64,000 nucleotides of DNA from Bradyrhizobium manausense (GTDB lineage: Bacteria > Pseudomonadota > Alphaproteobacteria > Rhizobiales > Xanthobacteraceae): positions 310,001-374,000 of the forward strand of contig NZ_JAFCKB010000005.1 in assembly GCF_018130615.1 (NCBI RefSeq), read 5' to 3'. The translations under genes and the position numbers were made by a program. Of this stretch, positions 50,424 through 58,371 are shown piece after piece (position 1 is the first letter of the stretch; each line of letters begins with the position of its first letter). The notes below the pieces were generated by a model. The model saw nothing but the letters and a program-made list of their open reading frames with translations. It made no database searches and was not told the DNA's origin.

Positions 50424-51077
50424 ATGTCGATGACAGCGGACGAACTCGAGAAGAGACAGGCCATCATCGACGCCTGCCGCCGCATGAACGCGCTCGGCAT
50501 CAACCAGGGCACCTCAGGCAATATCAGCGTGCGGCATGGGGGCGGGCTCCTGATCACACCGACCAGCCTGCCCTATGACACCATGACGCCCGACCAGATC
50601 GTCTTCATGGCGATGGACGGCTCGCACGCCCCCGATCAGAAGCCGTCCAGCGAGTGGCGCTTCCACCTGGACATCCTGAAGGCGCGCGCCGACGTCGACG
50701 CCGTGGTTCACGCCCATCCGACCTATTGCACCATCCTGGCGATCATGGGCATGGACATCCCGCCCGTGCACTACATGATCGCGGCGGCCGGCGGCGACAG
50801 CATCCGCTGCGCGCCCTATGCCACCTTCGGAACGGCGGAACTATCCGAGCATGCGGTGCGCGCGCTGGTCGGACGGCTCGCCTGCCTGCTCGACCATCAC
50901 GGCATGATCGCGATCGGCAAGACGCTCGACAAGGCGATGTGGCTTGCCGTCGAGGTCGAGACGCTGGCGCGGCAATATCACGGCTGCCTCCAGATCGGGA
51001 AACCGCCGCTGCTTTCGAGCGCCGAGATCGAACGGGTCCGTCAGCGCATGGCCGGTTACGGCCTGTCGGAAGGGTAG
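50424..51077 (+). CDS. Class II aldolase (L-fuculose-phosphate aldolase-like)
   Basis: A 217-residue zinc enzyme of the class II aldolase/adducin family. It has QGTSGNISVRHGGG (about 28-41), phosphate-binding ITPTSLPY, catalytic Glu near 73, and zinc ligands in HAHPTY (about 94-96) and DHHGMIAIG (about 155-157). It could act on fuculose-phosphate or a related ketose-phosphate. A second ATG (50430) is in frame two codons downstream. The ClC gene follows 12 bases later on the same strand. Confidence 0.88.
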   Translation: MSMTADELEKRQAIIDACRRMNALGINQGTSGNISVRHGGGLLITPTSLPYDTMTPDQIVFMAMDGSHAPDQKPSSEWRFHLDILKARADVDAVVHAHPTYCTILAIMGMDIPPVHYMIAAAGGDSIRCAPYATFGTAELSEHAVRALVGRLACLLDHHGMIAIGKTLDKAMWLAVEVETLARQYHGCLQIGKPPLLSSAEIERVRQRMAGYGLSEG

Positions 51078-51089
51078 GGCTCGCAAGCG

Positions 51090-52877
51090 GTGTTCGCGCG
51101 GATCAGATATTTCGTCGACGGCAAGGGCACGAACCGCACCATGGTCCGGCTGCGCGCGCTGTTGCGCAGCAACGAATTCTACCTGATTCCGCTGGCGCTG
51201 GTCATCGGCACACTGGCCGGCGCGATCGTAACGCTGATGGCCGAGATCGCGCAGATCGCCCATGTCGTGATCTACGGCATTCCCATCGACGTCCGCCTCT
51301 CGGCCAACACCTATATCAGTCCCTGGGCGGCGATGACCGCGCCCGCGCTGGGAGGTCTCACGCTGGGCATCATGGAATGGTGGCGGCGACGGCTGAAGAT
51401 TTCCAGCGCGGTCGACCCGATCGAGGCCAATGCGCTGCGCGGCGGCAATCTGTCGATGCGCGACAGCGTGGTGGTGTCGAGCCAGACCCTGATCTCGAAC
51501 GGCTGCGGCGCCTCGGTCGGTCTCGAAGCCGGCTACACCCAGATCGGCTCGGGCATCGCCTCGCTGTTCGGGAAATTCTTCAATCTCCGGCGTAACGATT
51601 TGCGCCTGATCGTCGGCTGCGGCGCCGCGGCGGCGATCGCGGCGGCCTTCGGCGCGCCGATCACCGGTGCGTTCTACGCCTGCGAACTGATCGTCGGCGT
51701 CTATTCGGTCGGCAGCGCCGCGCCGATCCTGGCGGCCTCGCTTGCCGGCGCGCTCACCGCGCAATGGCTCGGCGGCGCGCCTTACTCGCTCGAAATTCCC
51801 AAGGTCAGCGCCGTCGGCGTCGAGCAATATCTGGCGCTGATCGGGCTCGCGCTCGTCACCAGCGGCGTCGGGATCGCCGTGATGCGCTCGTCCTCGGTGT
51901 TCGAGCGCCTGTTCAAATGGCTGCCGGTGTGGCTGCGTCCGGTCATCGGCGGCCTCATCGTCGGCGGCTTCGCCCTCGTCACGCCGCAGGTGCTCGCGGC
52001 CGGCCACGGCGCCATGGTGCTCGATCTCTTTCACGATATGGCCATCGGCCTGGTCGCGATCATCATCGCGCTGAAGGTGACGGCCTGTTTGATCTCGTTG
52101 GCCTCGGGCTTCCGCGGCGGCCTCTTTTTCGCCTCGCTGTTCGTCGGCAGCCTGATCGGAAAGTTCTTTGCGGCGGTGCTGCTGCTGATCAGCCCGAGCT
52201 TCGTGATTGATCCGCTGGTGGCGATGCTGACCGGCATGGCGACGCTGGGCGTCGCCATCGTCGGCGGTCCCCTGACCATGTCGTTTCTCGTGCTCGAGAT
52301 GACCCGCAATGTCGACGTCACCGCCGTGGTGCTGGCCGGCTGCATCGTCACCTCGATCTGCGTCCGCTTCATGTTCGGCCACTCCTTCTCGACCTGGCGC
52401 CTGCATCTGCGCGGCGAAACCATCCGCAGTGCCAACGACGTCGGCTGGCTGCGCAACCTCACCGTCGAGCGGCTGATGCGCTCCGACGTCGGCAAGGTGC
52501 CGTCGACCACCACCATCGCCGCCACGCGGCGGGAATTCGGGCTGGGATCGCGGCCCGGAATCGTCATCGTCAACAATGCTGACGAATATGTCGGCCTGGT
52601 CCTGCTGCCCGATCTGTTCTCCAGCGATCTCGACACCATTGCCGACGACATCCAGGTCATCGAGCTCGCGCGCCTGACCGAGATCGTGCTGATCCCGGAA
52701 ATGAACGTGAAGAGCGCGATGGCGGTGTTCGACGAGGCCGAGGCCGAGATGCTGGCGGTGGTCGATTCCACCGACAGCCGCAAGGTCGTCGGCTTCCTGA
52801 CCGAGAATTTCGCCCGCCGCCGCTATGTCGAGGAGATCGACAAGGCCACGCGCGGCGTGCTGGGGGCGCTGTCGTAA
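51090..52877 (+). CDS. ClC-family chloride channel/transporter with C-terminal CBS domains
   Basis: A 595-residue membrane protein with about ten hydrophobic helices (30-430) and CBS-like domains (about 450-585). Family motifs appear in modified form. The gating region is GLEAGYTQIG rather than GREGP, keeping the Glu; GAPITGAFYACEL and GGLFFASLFVGSLIG are present. The start is GTG at 51090; ATG at 51141 would also preserve the membrane part. It is 12 bases after the aldolase gene, possibly co-transcribed by chance. The substrate is probably chloride or fluoride; it cannot be decided here. Confidence 0.88.
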   Translation: MFARIRYFVDGKGTNRTMVRLRALLRSNEFYLIPLALVIGTLAGAIVTLMAEIAQIAHVVIYGIPIDVRLSANTYISPWAAMTAPALGGLTLGIMEWWRRRLKISSAVDPIEANALRGGNLSMRDSVVVSSQTLISNGCGASVGLEAGYTQIGSGIASLFGKFFNLRRNDLRLIVGCGAAAAIAAAFGAPITGAFYACELIVGVYSVGSAAPILAASLAGALTAQWLGGAPYSLEIPKVSAVGVEQYLALIGLALVTSGVGIAVMRSSSVFERLFKWLPVWLRPVIGGLIVGGFALVTPQVLAAGHGAMVLDLFHDMAIGLVAIIIALKVTACLISLASGFRGGLFFASLFVGSLIGKFFAAVLLLISPSFVIDPLVAMLTGMATLGVAIVGGPLTMSFLVLEMTRNVDVTAVVLAGCIVTSICVRFMFGHSFSTWRLHLRGETIRSANDVGWLRNLTVERLMRSDVGKVPSTTTIAATRREFGLGSRPGIVIVNNADEYVGLVLLPDLFSSDLDTIADDIQVIELARLTEIVLIPEMNVKSAMAVFDEAEAEMLAVVDSTDSRKVVGFLTENFARRRYVEEIDKATRGVLGALS

Positions 52878-53002
52878 GGCGGGCCCCGGGGCAAGTTGAC
52901 GCCAGCACGCACAGCGGACTTGCCAGATCGTTCACAACCTCTAGGCTGGGGGCTGACGGCCGGGCTGGTGCCCAGGCCGCAGTCAGCGACGAGGGCCGTG
53001 CG

Positions 53003-54319
53003 ATGTCGGACACGCTTCGCCTGTTGCTTGCCTTGCTCGAACTCGGGCCGCGGTTGAGGGATCTGCTCGGCGACAAATGGCCTCCTTACGGCGAGGAATT
53101 GCTTGAGCTGGCCAGTCGTGCCAGCCGCGGCGAAGACCCGGACAAGCTTCGGCAGGCGCTCGACCTGCTGGTCGTGCGCCTGCTCGCGGAGCCGCCGGCC
53201 ATTGAACTTGTCGAGCGCGTGATGGCAGACATGGCGGCGCCCGCTGCCGCCAGGGAGACCGTGACCCGCCGCGGCAGGGTGACGCCTACGGTCCCGGACA
53301 TTGTCCAGCCGAGCACAGACGAGGCCACTGGGGTCGTCACCATCCCCGTTTTCTATGGCACCGACCGCGCCCGGGGCGACGATACACCGGCGAACTATTT
53401 CCGGGGCGAGCGCGGCGCGCTGTCCTTCGGTGTCGCGGAGGTCAGCGTGCCCACGCGCGGCCGCGACCTCGGCGAGCTCACCAGTCCCAGCTGGTGGCGT
53501 CTCGAGTTCTCGGCCAATCCGGAAAAGCATGTGATCCTCAAAAGCGTCGGCGCGCTTGGCCGGGACGTCTTCGTCACGAGCCTGAAGGACTCGCTTGCAG
53601 CTGCAGATGTGCACGACGCCCTGATCTTCGTGCACGGTTACAACGTGACGTTCGTTGATGCAGCGCGCCGCGCCGCGCAGCTTGCCGTGGACTTGAAATT
53701 CGCCGGCAGGACGCTGCTGTACAGCTGGGCGTCGGCGGCGGACACCAAGAAGTACACCGTGGACGAGAGCACGATCGATTGGTCGCGCGATCATTTCGAG
53801 GCGTTTCTCCAACTCGCGCTCGGGGAGATCGGCGCCGGCAAGGTGCACATCATCGCCCACAGCATGGGCAACCGGGCGGTGATCAACACGCTCGAGCGCG
53901 TCACGTCGTGGCAGCTGCCGGCGGTCGCCGCAAAGCTCGGCCAAATCATCTTTGCCGCGCCGGACATCGATCGCGACCGTTTTATTCAGCTCGCGGCAAA
54001 GTTCAAAGGCTGCGCCGCACGCGTGACGCTCTATGCCTCGTCCCGCGACGTCGCGCTTCTCGCCTCGAAATTCGTGCACGGCTATCCCCGGGCAGGTGAG
54101 GCCGGCGATGCCCTCACAATCGTCGACGGCGTCGATACGATCGATGCATCGCTGGTCGACACCAGCCTGGTCGGTCTGCACCATTCCTATTTCGGCGAGA
54201 AACGCTCGATCCTGAACGACATGTTCAATCTGATCGCGCAGCAACTCGCCCCCGACCAGCGCTTCGATCTCCAGGCCGCAGGCGATGCGCTCCGCAAATA
54301 CTGGAGCTACCGGGCCTGA
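53003..54319 (+). CDS. Alpha/beta hydrolase, DUF900 type
   Basis: A 438-residue protein. The N-terminal 120 residues are unknown, then VFYGTDRARG (a DUF900 landmark) and LIFVHGYNVTFVDAARRAAQ; nucleophile Ser in IAHSMGNRAVIN near residue 290, likely Asp in AAPDIDRDRF and His in GLHHSYFGE. The order fits a lipase or peptidase-like fold. ATG follows GACGAGGGCCGTGCG. No signal peptide is seen. Substrate unknown. Confidence 0.83.
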   Translation: MSDTLRLLLALLELGPRLRDLLGDKWPPYGEELLELASRASRGEDPDKLRQALDLLVVRLLAEPPAIELVERVMADMAAPAAARETVTRRGRVTPTVPDIVQPSTDEATGVVTIPVFYGTDRARGDDTPANYFRGERGALSFGVAEVSVPTRGRDLGELTSPSWWRLEFSANPEKHVILKSVGALGRDVFVTSLKDSLAAADVHDALIFVHGYNVTFVDAARRAAQLAVDLKFAGRTLLYSWASAADTKKYTVDESTIDWSRDHFEAFLQLALGEIGAGKVHIIAHSMGNRAVINTLERVTSWQLPAVAAKLGQIIFAAPDIDRDRFIQLAAKFKGCAARVTLYASSRDVALLASKFVHGYPRAGEAGDALTIVDGVDTIDASLVDTSLVGLHHSYFGEKRSILNDMFNLIAQQLAPDQRFDLQAAGDALRKYWSYRA

Positions 54320-54397
54320 ACGTATGATGGGAGACGATCGCCTCTCTGGGTGACGATCCCGAAAGCGGGACGGCGCGTGAGGCGCCGTCCGCGCCGG

Positions 54398-54655
54398 TTA
54401 TCGGCCCGGTTGGGCAGGGCTCGCGACGAGGAATACCACGATCCGGCGGACCAGTGGCAGCACCAACAGCAGTGTTGGAAAGGCGACGAGCCATGACAGC
54501 GCCCAGGCGCCCGGCCAGGTCGCGATGAAGGCCGGCGTAGCACCAAGACTTCGAAGCGTCGAAATGACCGACACCACGGCCGTCATGAGGATGGACAGCA
54601 CGAACGGCATCACGATCGGCGCATAGCGCGCCGGCAGTTTGCGAACCGCAATCAT
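54398..54655 (-). CDS. Small DUF2798-like membrane protein
   Basis: An 85-residue inner-membrane protein with two TM helices (PIVMPFVLSILMTAVVSVIS and WALSWLVAFPTLLLVLPLVRRIV). The segment STLRSLGATPAFIATWPGAWALSW matches the DUF2798 pattern. Function unknown. It is divergent from the Gly/Tyr-rich protein gene; a direct repeat sits in the spacer. Confidence 0.8.
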   Translation of the reverse strand: MIAVRKLPARYAPIVMPFVLSILMTAVVSVISTLRSLGATPAFIATWPGAWALSWLVAFPTLLLVLPLVRRIVVFLVASPAQPGR

Positions 54656-54686
54656 CTGATTTCTCTCAAGGAAAAGGACGCGTCAG

Positions 54687-54753
54687 TCACGTTGAACCCT
54701 GCAAATGGCATCGATCCCGACGGCGTCGGTTGATGCGTTGGTTCACGTTGAAC
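54687..54753. promoter_or_regulatory. Direct repeat TCACGTTGAAC in a divergent promoter region
   Basis: TCACGTTGAAC occurs at 54687-54697 and again at 54743-54753, 56 bases apart (about five helical turns). The second copy lies inside the palindrome GTTCA-CGT-TGAAC. The position between divergent genes suggests a regulator site. Confidence 0.4.
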
Positions 54754-54945
54754 GCTTACGGCAGCCGAAAAACGGCGCGTCCGTTCATTATCCGCTCAGG
54801 ATGAATGGAGCAAGCTGGATCTGGTGGTGCGGTTTATAATCGTTCAAAGCGTGGCAGATTGCCGCGATCACGAAACCATCTCAGTACTTTGCGCATTATA
54901 CGTTGTTTCCGTATCTTTTCTTTGGCGAGACATGAGGACGTCAAG

Positions 54946-55341
54946 ATGAGTGTCAGGCCCGTGAATTCGAGAGTTGGCCGCAGCGCTGCGCTGGCCGTGT
55001 TCGCCAGCGTCGCCTTGGTCGCGGCATCCATGTCGCCTTCGGCTGCCGCGTCCCCAATGCCGGCCAAGGTGGCGCCCGCGACCGCCGCCGTGGCGGGGCA
55101 GGGCTCATCCAGCGCGACTGATTTCAGTGCTGCGCGACGTCGTCACTATTATCGGCGCGGACCGAGCGCTGCGGGCCTCGCCTTCATGGGCGCCGCTGCC
55201 GGGTTGATCGGCGGCGCGATCGCCGAGAGCCGCCGCCAGGAGTACTACGACAATTATTACTATGGCGGCCCGCGCTATTATGGGCCGGGGCCCGGCTACG
55301 GCTACTATGGTGGCCCGCGGTATTACTACAATCCGTACTGA
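54946..55341 (+). CDS. Exported Gly/Tyr-rich protein
   Basis: A 131-residue protein. The signal peptide (about 1-34) ends SAAA. A middle segment AGLAFMGAAAGLIGGAIAES could be a membrane-associated helix. The C-terminal 40 residues are a low-complexity Tyr/Gly/Pro tail (YYDNYYYGGPRYYGPGP and similar). ATG follows GAGGACGTCAAG. Proteins of this look are frequent in rhizobia; the function is unknown. Confidence 0.78.
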   Translation: MSVRPVNSRVGRSAALAVFASVALVAASMSPSAAASPMPAKVAPATAAVAGQGSSSATDFSAARRRHYYRRGPSAAGLAFMGAAAGLIGGAIAESRRQEYYDNYYYGGPRYYGPGPGYGYYGGPRYYYNPY

Positions 55342-55350
55342 CGGCTAAAG

Positions 55351-55615
55351 TAATCCGGATGGAGCGCAGCGAAATCCGGGCTAAGGTGCCGTGTCGCCTG
55401 GCCGGTCGATCCCTTCCGGCAAAGCATTTCGCATTACTGAAATGCAGAGAGATCAAGCAAAGCTCGGGCGAGATGCGCCGCGAGGCTGCTGAGGCGTGTC
55501 TGCGAATTGAACTGCGTGTCACACGCCCGGCTGTCGTAGCGTGGGCAAAGCGAAGCGTGCCCACCATCTTGCCGATACCGAATTGGTGGGGTCGACGCTT
55601 TGCGTCTTTGCCCAC
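55351..55615. repeat. Intergenic repeat block with inverted elements
   Basis: Within a 423-base gene-free stretch (55342-55764). TAATCCGGATGGAGCGCAGCGAAATCCGGG (55351-55380) holds ATCCGG inverted copies around GGAGCGCAGC. Further on, GTGGGCAAAG (55541-55550) and its exact inverse complement CTTTGCCCAC (55606-55615) delimit a 75-bp element. Both resemble dispersed intergenic repeats of Bradyrhizobium. No gene is supported in this stretch. Confidence 0.65.
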
Positions 55616-55764
55616 CCCACGGCACTGCGCGTCGCGGCGCATCCGGACATGGGAAGGGGCCGCGCAGCAGTGCCGGTTAAATATTCGGCAGCCCTGCTAG
55701 CCCCGATGGACTTGCCCGACACAATCCGGTTGAATGCCGCAACCGGGTTTCAGGCGCGACAACG

Positions 55765-56037
55765 ATGTCGAAATATCTGCTGGTGCTGCTTTTGATGGTC
55801 TCGCCGGCCGCGGCGCAGGTGAAACCCGCTGCCAGGACCTCGGCGGCGCATCCCGACCCCTGCGCACCGATCGGGCGCACCGCAGACGGCAAGCTGGTCT
55901 ATTCCATGAAATGCGAGATCCTGCCGGCGCCTCCGCTGCCCCCGCCGCAGGCGGAACTAAAGGAGGCACCGGCCGCAGAGCCGGAGCCGGAGGTGCGGCG
56001 GAGCGGCTTGTTCGGCTGGTCTTACGACCGGAGGTGA
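55765..56037 (+). CDS. Small exported Pro-rich protein
   Basis: A 90-residue protein with signal peptide MSKYLLVLLLMVSPAAAQ, then HPDPCAPIGRTADGKLVYSMKCEI with two cysteines (likely one disulfide), a Pro/Glu/Ala-rich region and RRSGLFGWSYDRR at the end. Function unknown. The ribosome site is weak. Homologous small secreted proteins are common in the genus. Confidence 0.65.
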   Translation: MSKYLLVLLLMVSPAAAQVKPAARTSAAHPDPCAPIGRTADGKLVYSMKCEILPAPPLPPPQAELKEAPAAEPEPEVRRSGLFGWSYDRR

Positions 56038-56129
56038 GGGGTCCAACGCCACTTGCGCGAAGCCCGCTGGAATGCTCTTGCTTGGAAGCTTCCGCGGGGC
56101 GAACATCGTCCCCGACCCCGAGAAATGAG

Positions 56130-56543
56130 ATGAGCAAACTCGTTATTCGCGCCGGTGATTTCACCTTCGATGCTCGCTTCGAGGAGCAGGCGGCGCCCAA
56201 GACCGTCGCGGCATTCCGCAAGACACTGCCGTTCGAGAGCCACATCATCCATGTGCGCTGGAGCGGCGAAGGCGTCTGGATGCCGCTCGGCGATCTCGAT
56301 TTCGGCGTCGGCTATGAGAACCACACCAGCTATCCCGCGCCGGGACAGATCATCCTCTATCCCGGCGGCATCAGCGAGACCGAGATCCTGATGGCGTATG
56401 GTGGCGTCCGCTTTGCAAGCAAAATGGGCCAACTCGCCGGCAATCACTTCATCACGGTGACCTCCGATCTGGAGAACCTGGCAACACTGGGCAAGAGCGT
56501 GCTGTGGAAGGGCGCGTTGCCGATCCGCTTCGAGGAAATCTGA
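56130..56543 (+). CDS. DUF3830 cyclophilin-like protein of the ureide cluster
   Basis: A 137-residue protein. It begins MSKLVIRAGDFTFDARFEEQAAPKTVAAFRKTLPF, typical of the cyclophilin-like DUF3830 family, and has PAPGQIILYPGG and a C-terminal ALPIRFEEI. ATG at 56130. The stop is directly followed by the GTG start of puuE, so the two genes are coupled. Family members occur beside purine and allantoin genes; the role is unknown. Confidence 0.85.
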   Translation: MSKLVIRAGDFTFDARFEEQAAPKTVAAFRKTLPFESHIIHVRWSGEGVWMPLGDLDFGVGYENHTSYPAPGQIILYPGGISETEILMAYGGVRFASKMGQLAGNHFITVTSDLENLATLGKSVLWKGALPIRFEEI

Positions 56544-57479
56544 GTGACCGATACAAGCTACCCGCGCGATCTCCGCGGCTACGGCCGCAATCCGCCGCAT
56601 CCGCAATGGCCTGGCAACGCGCGGGTCGCGGTGCAGTTCGTGGTCAATTTCGAGGAGGGCGGCGAGAACAACATTTTGCATGGCGACCGCGCCTCCGAAG
56701 CGTTCCTCTCCGACGTGCTCGGCGCACAGCCCTGGCCGGGCCAGCGTCACGCCAATATCGAATCCATGTTCGAATATGGCTCGCGCGCCGGCTTCTGGCG
56801 GCTGTGGCGGATGTTCAGCGAACGCAAATGGCCGACTACCGTGTTCGGCGTCGCCACCGCGCTGAAGCGCAATCCGGAAATCGTCGCGGCGATGAAGGAG
56901 GCGGGCTGGGACATCGCGAGCCACAGCCTGAAGTGGATCGAGCACAAGGACATGACGGAAGCGCAGGAGCGCGCCGAGATTGCCGAGTCGATTCGTGTCC
57001 ACACCGAGGCCACCGGTGCGCGGCCGCTCGGCTGGTATACCGGACGCTCGTCGATCAACACCAACCGTCTGCTGATGGAGGAGGGCGGTTTCCTCTATCT
57101 ATGCGACTCATACGCCGACGACCTGCCCTATTGGGTCAAGGGCACGAACGGCAAGCAGCTCATCATTCCCTACACGCTCGACGCCAACGACATGCGGTTC
57201 ATCAATCCGCAGGGCTTTGCCGAAGGCGAACAATTCTACACCTATCTGAAAGATGCCTTCGACGTGCTCTATGCCGAAGGCGAGACCGCGCCGAAGATGA
57301 TGTCGGTAGGACTGCACTGCCGTCTCGCCGGTCGGCCCGGACGCGCCGCGGGTCTGATCCGCTTCCTCGACTATATCGGCAAGCATGAGCGCGTCTGGGT
57401 GCCGACACGGCTGCAGATCGCACAGCATTGGCACGACAGACACGCGCATCTTGCGGCTGATGCCTTCGAGATCCGGTGA
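56544..57479 (+). CDS. puuE: Allantoinase PuuE
   Basis: A 311-residue enzyme of the polysaccharide-deacetylase fold that hydrolyses allantoin to allantoate without metal in the usual cyclic-amidohydrolase manner. The GTG start at 56544 follows the DUF3830 stop directly. Signature segments are YPRDLRGYGRNPPHPQWPG, QFVVNFEEGGE (14 residues on), DIASHSLKW and GWYTGRSSINTNR. It is followed 4 bases later by the uraD-uraH fusion gene, placing it in a urate-to-allantoate operon. Confidence 0.92.
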   Translation: MTDTSYPRDLRGYGRNPPHPQWPGNARVAVQFVVNFEEGGENNILHGDRASEAFLSDVLGAQPWPGQRHANIESMFEYGSRAGFWRLWRMFSERKWPTTVFGVATALKRNPEIVAAMKEAGWDIASHSLKWIEHKDMTEAQERAEIAESIRVHTEATGARPLGWYTGRSSINTNRLLMEEGGFLYLCDSYADDLPYWVKGTNGKQLIIPYTLDANDMRFINPQGFAEGEQFYTYLKDAFDVLYAEGETAPKMMSVGLHCRLAGRPGRAAGLIRFLDYIGKHERVWVPTRLQIAQHWHDRHAHLAADAFEIR

Positions 57480-57483
57480 GGCG

Positions 57484-58371
57484 ATGCCGCTGATCTCGCT
57501 CGCTGATCTTAACGCCGCAAGCAAGGCCGATTTCGTCGCCGCGCTCGCCAATGTCGTCGAATATTCGCCCTGGATTGCCGAGCAACTGGCGGCGCAGCGG
57601 CCGTTTGCCGGCATCAATCAGCTGCACGCCGCGCTGATGGCGGCGATCCAGGCTGCCGAACCCGACGTGCAGCTGGCGTTGATCCGGGCGCATCCCGATC
57701 TCGCCAACAAGACTCAGCGGGCCGCGGGCCTGACGGCGGAATCGACCGACGAGCAGAACAGCGCCGGCCTCGACCGGCTGTCGGAGGCCGAATACACGGC
57801 GTTCGAGCGCGTCAACAATGCCTATCGTGAAAAGTTTGGCTTCCCCTATGTCGTCTGCGTGCGGCGCCACACCAAGGATTCCGTGCTGCACGATTTCGAG
57901 GCGCGCCTGCGCAATATCGCGAAGACCGAGACGCGCCGCGCGATCGAGGAGATCGGCCGCATCTCGGCGCTGCGGCTCGATCAGCTTGTCGTCGCCGACG
58001 ACAAGCTGAAAGTGCATGGCCGTCTCTCGACGCACGTGCTGGACAATCATGCCGGCAAGCCTGCAGCGGGGATCGCGGTGGAGCTTGTCGAACTCGCAAG
58101 CCTCGGCGAGAGCCGCGTGATCGCGCGCGCTGTCACCAATGCGGACGGCCGCACTGATCAGCCGCTGATCGGCGGTCGCCCGCTGCCGATCGGCCGCTAC
58201 GAGTTGCGGTTCAACGTCGCCAAATATTTCGCCGAGCGCAACGTGCAGCTCCCCGATCCGCCATTCCTCGACGAGATCCCGCTGCGGTTCGCGATCAGCG
58301 AGCCCGAGGGCCACTATCACGTGCCCCTGCTGGTGACGCCCTGGAGCTATTCGACCTATCGCGGGAGCTAG
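57484..58371 (+). CDS. Bifunctional OHCU decarboxylase / hydroxyisourate hydrolase (UraD-UraH fusion)
   Basis: A 295-residue fusion. Residues 1-165 are UraD: LNAASKADFVAALANVVE at the start, and catalytic His70 in RAHPDLANK. Residues about 177-295 are UraH: GRLSTHVLDNHAGKPA (HIUase N-terminal motif), RYELRFNVAKYF and the C-terminal YSTYRGS tetrapeptide region. Together they convert hydroxyisourate from uricase to S-allantoin, the substrate of PuuE. The stop overlaps the stop of the convergent xdh gene by three bases. A uricase gene is not in the window. Confidence 0.93.
   Translation: MPLISLADLNAASKADFVAALANVVEYSPWIAEQLAAQRPFAGINQLHAALMAAIQAAEPDVQLALIRAHPDLANKTQRAAGLTAESTDEQNSAGLDRLSEAEYTAFERVNNAYREKFGFPYVVCVRRHTKDSVLHDFEARLRNIAKTETRRAIEEIGRISALRLDQLVVADDKLKVHGRLSTHVLDNHAGKPAAGIAVELVELASLGESRVIARAVTNADGRTDQPLIGGRPLPIGRYELRFNVAKYFAERNVQLPDPPFLDEIPLRFAISEPEGHYHVPLLVTPWSYSTYRGS

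Noticed and set aside
50841-52406. A 521-codon minus-strand frame opposite the ClC gene
   Set aside because: Low-complexity Asp/Arg/Gln-rich translation typical of the antisense of a high-GC coding gene; the plus-strand ClC motifs are unmistakable.
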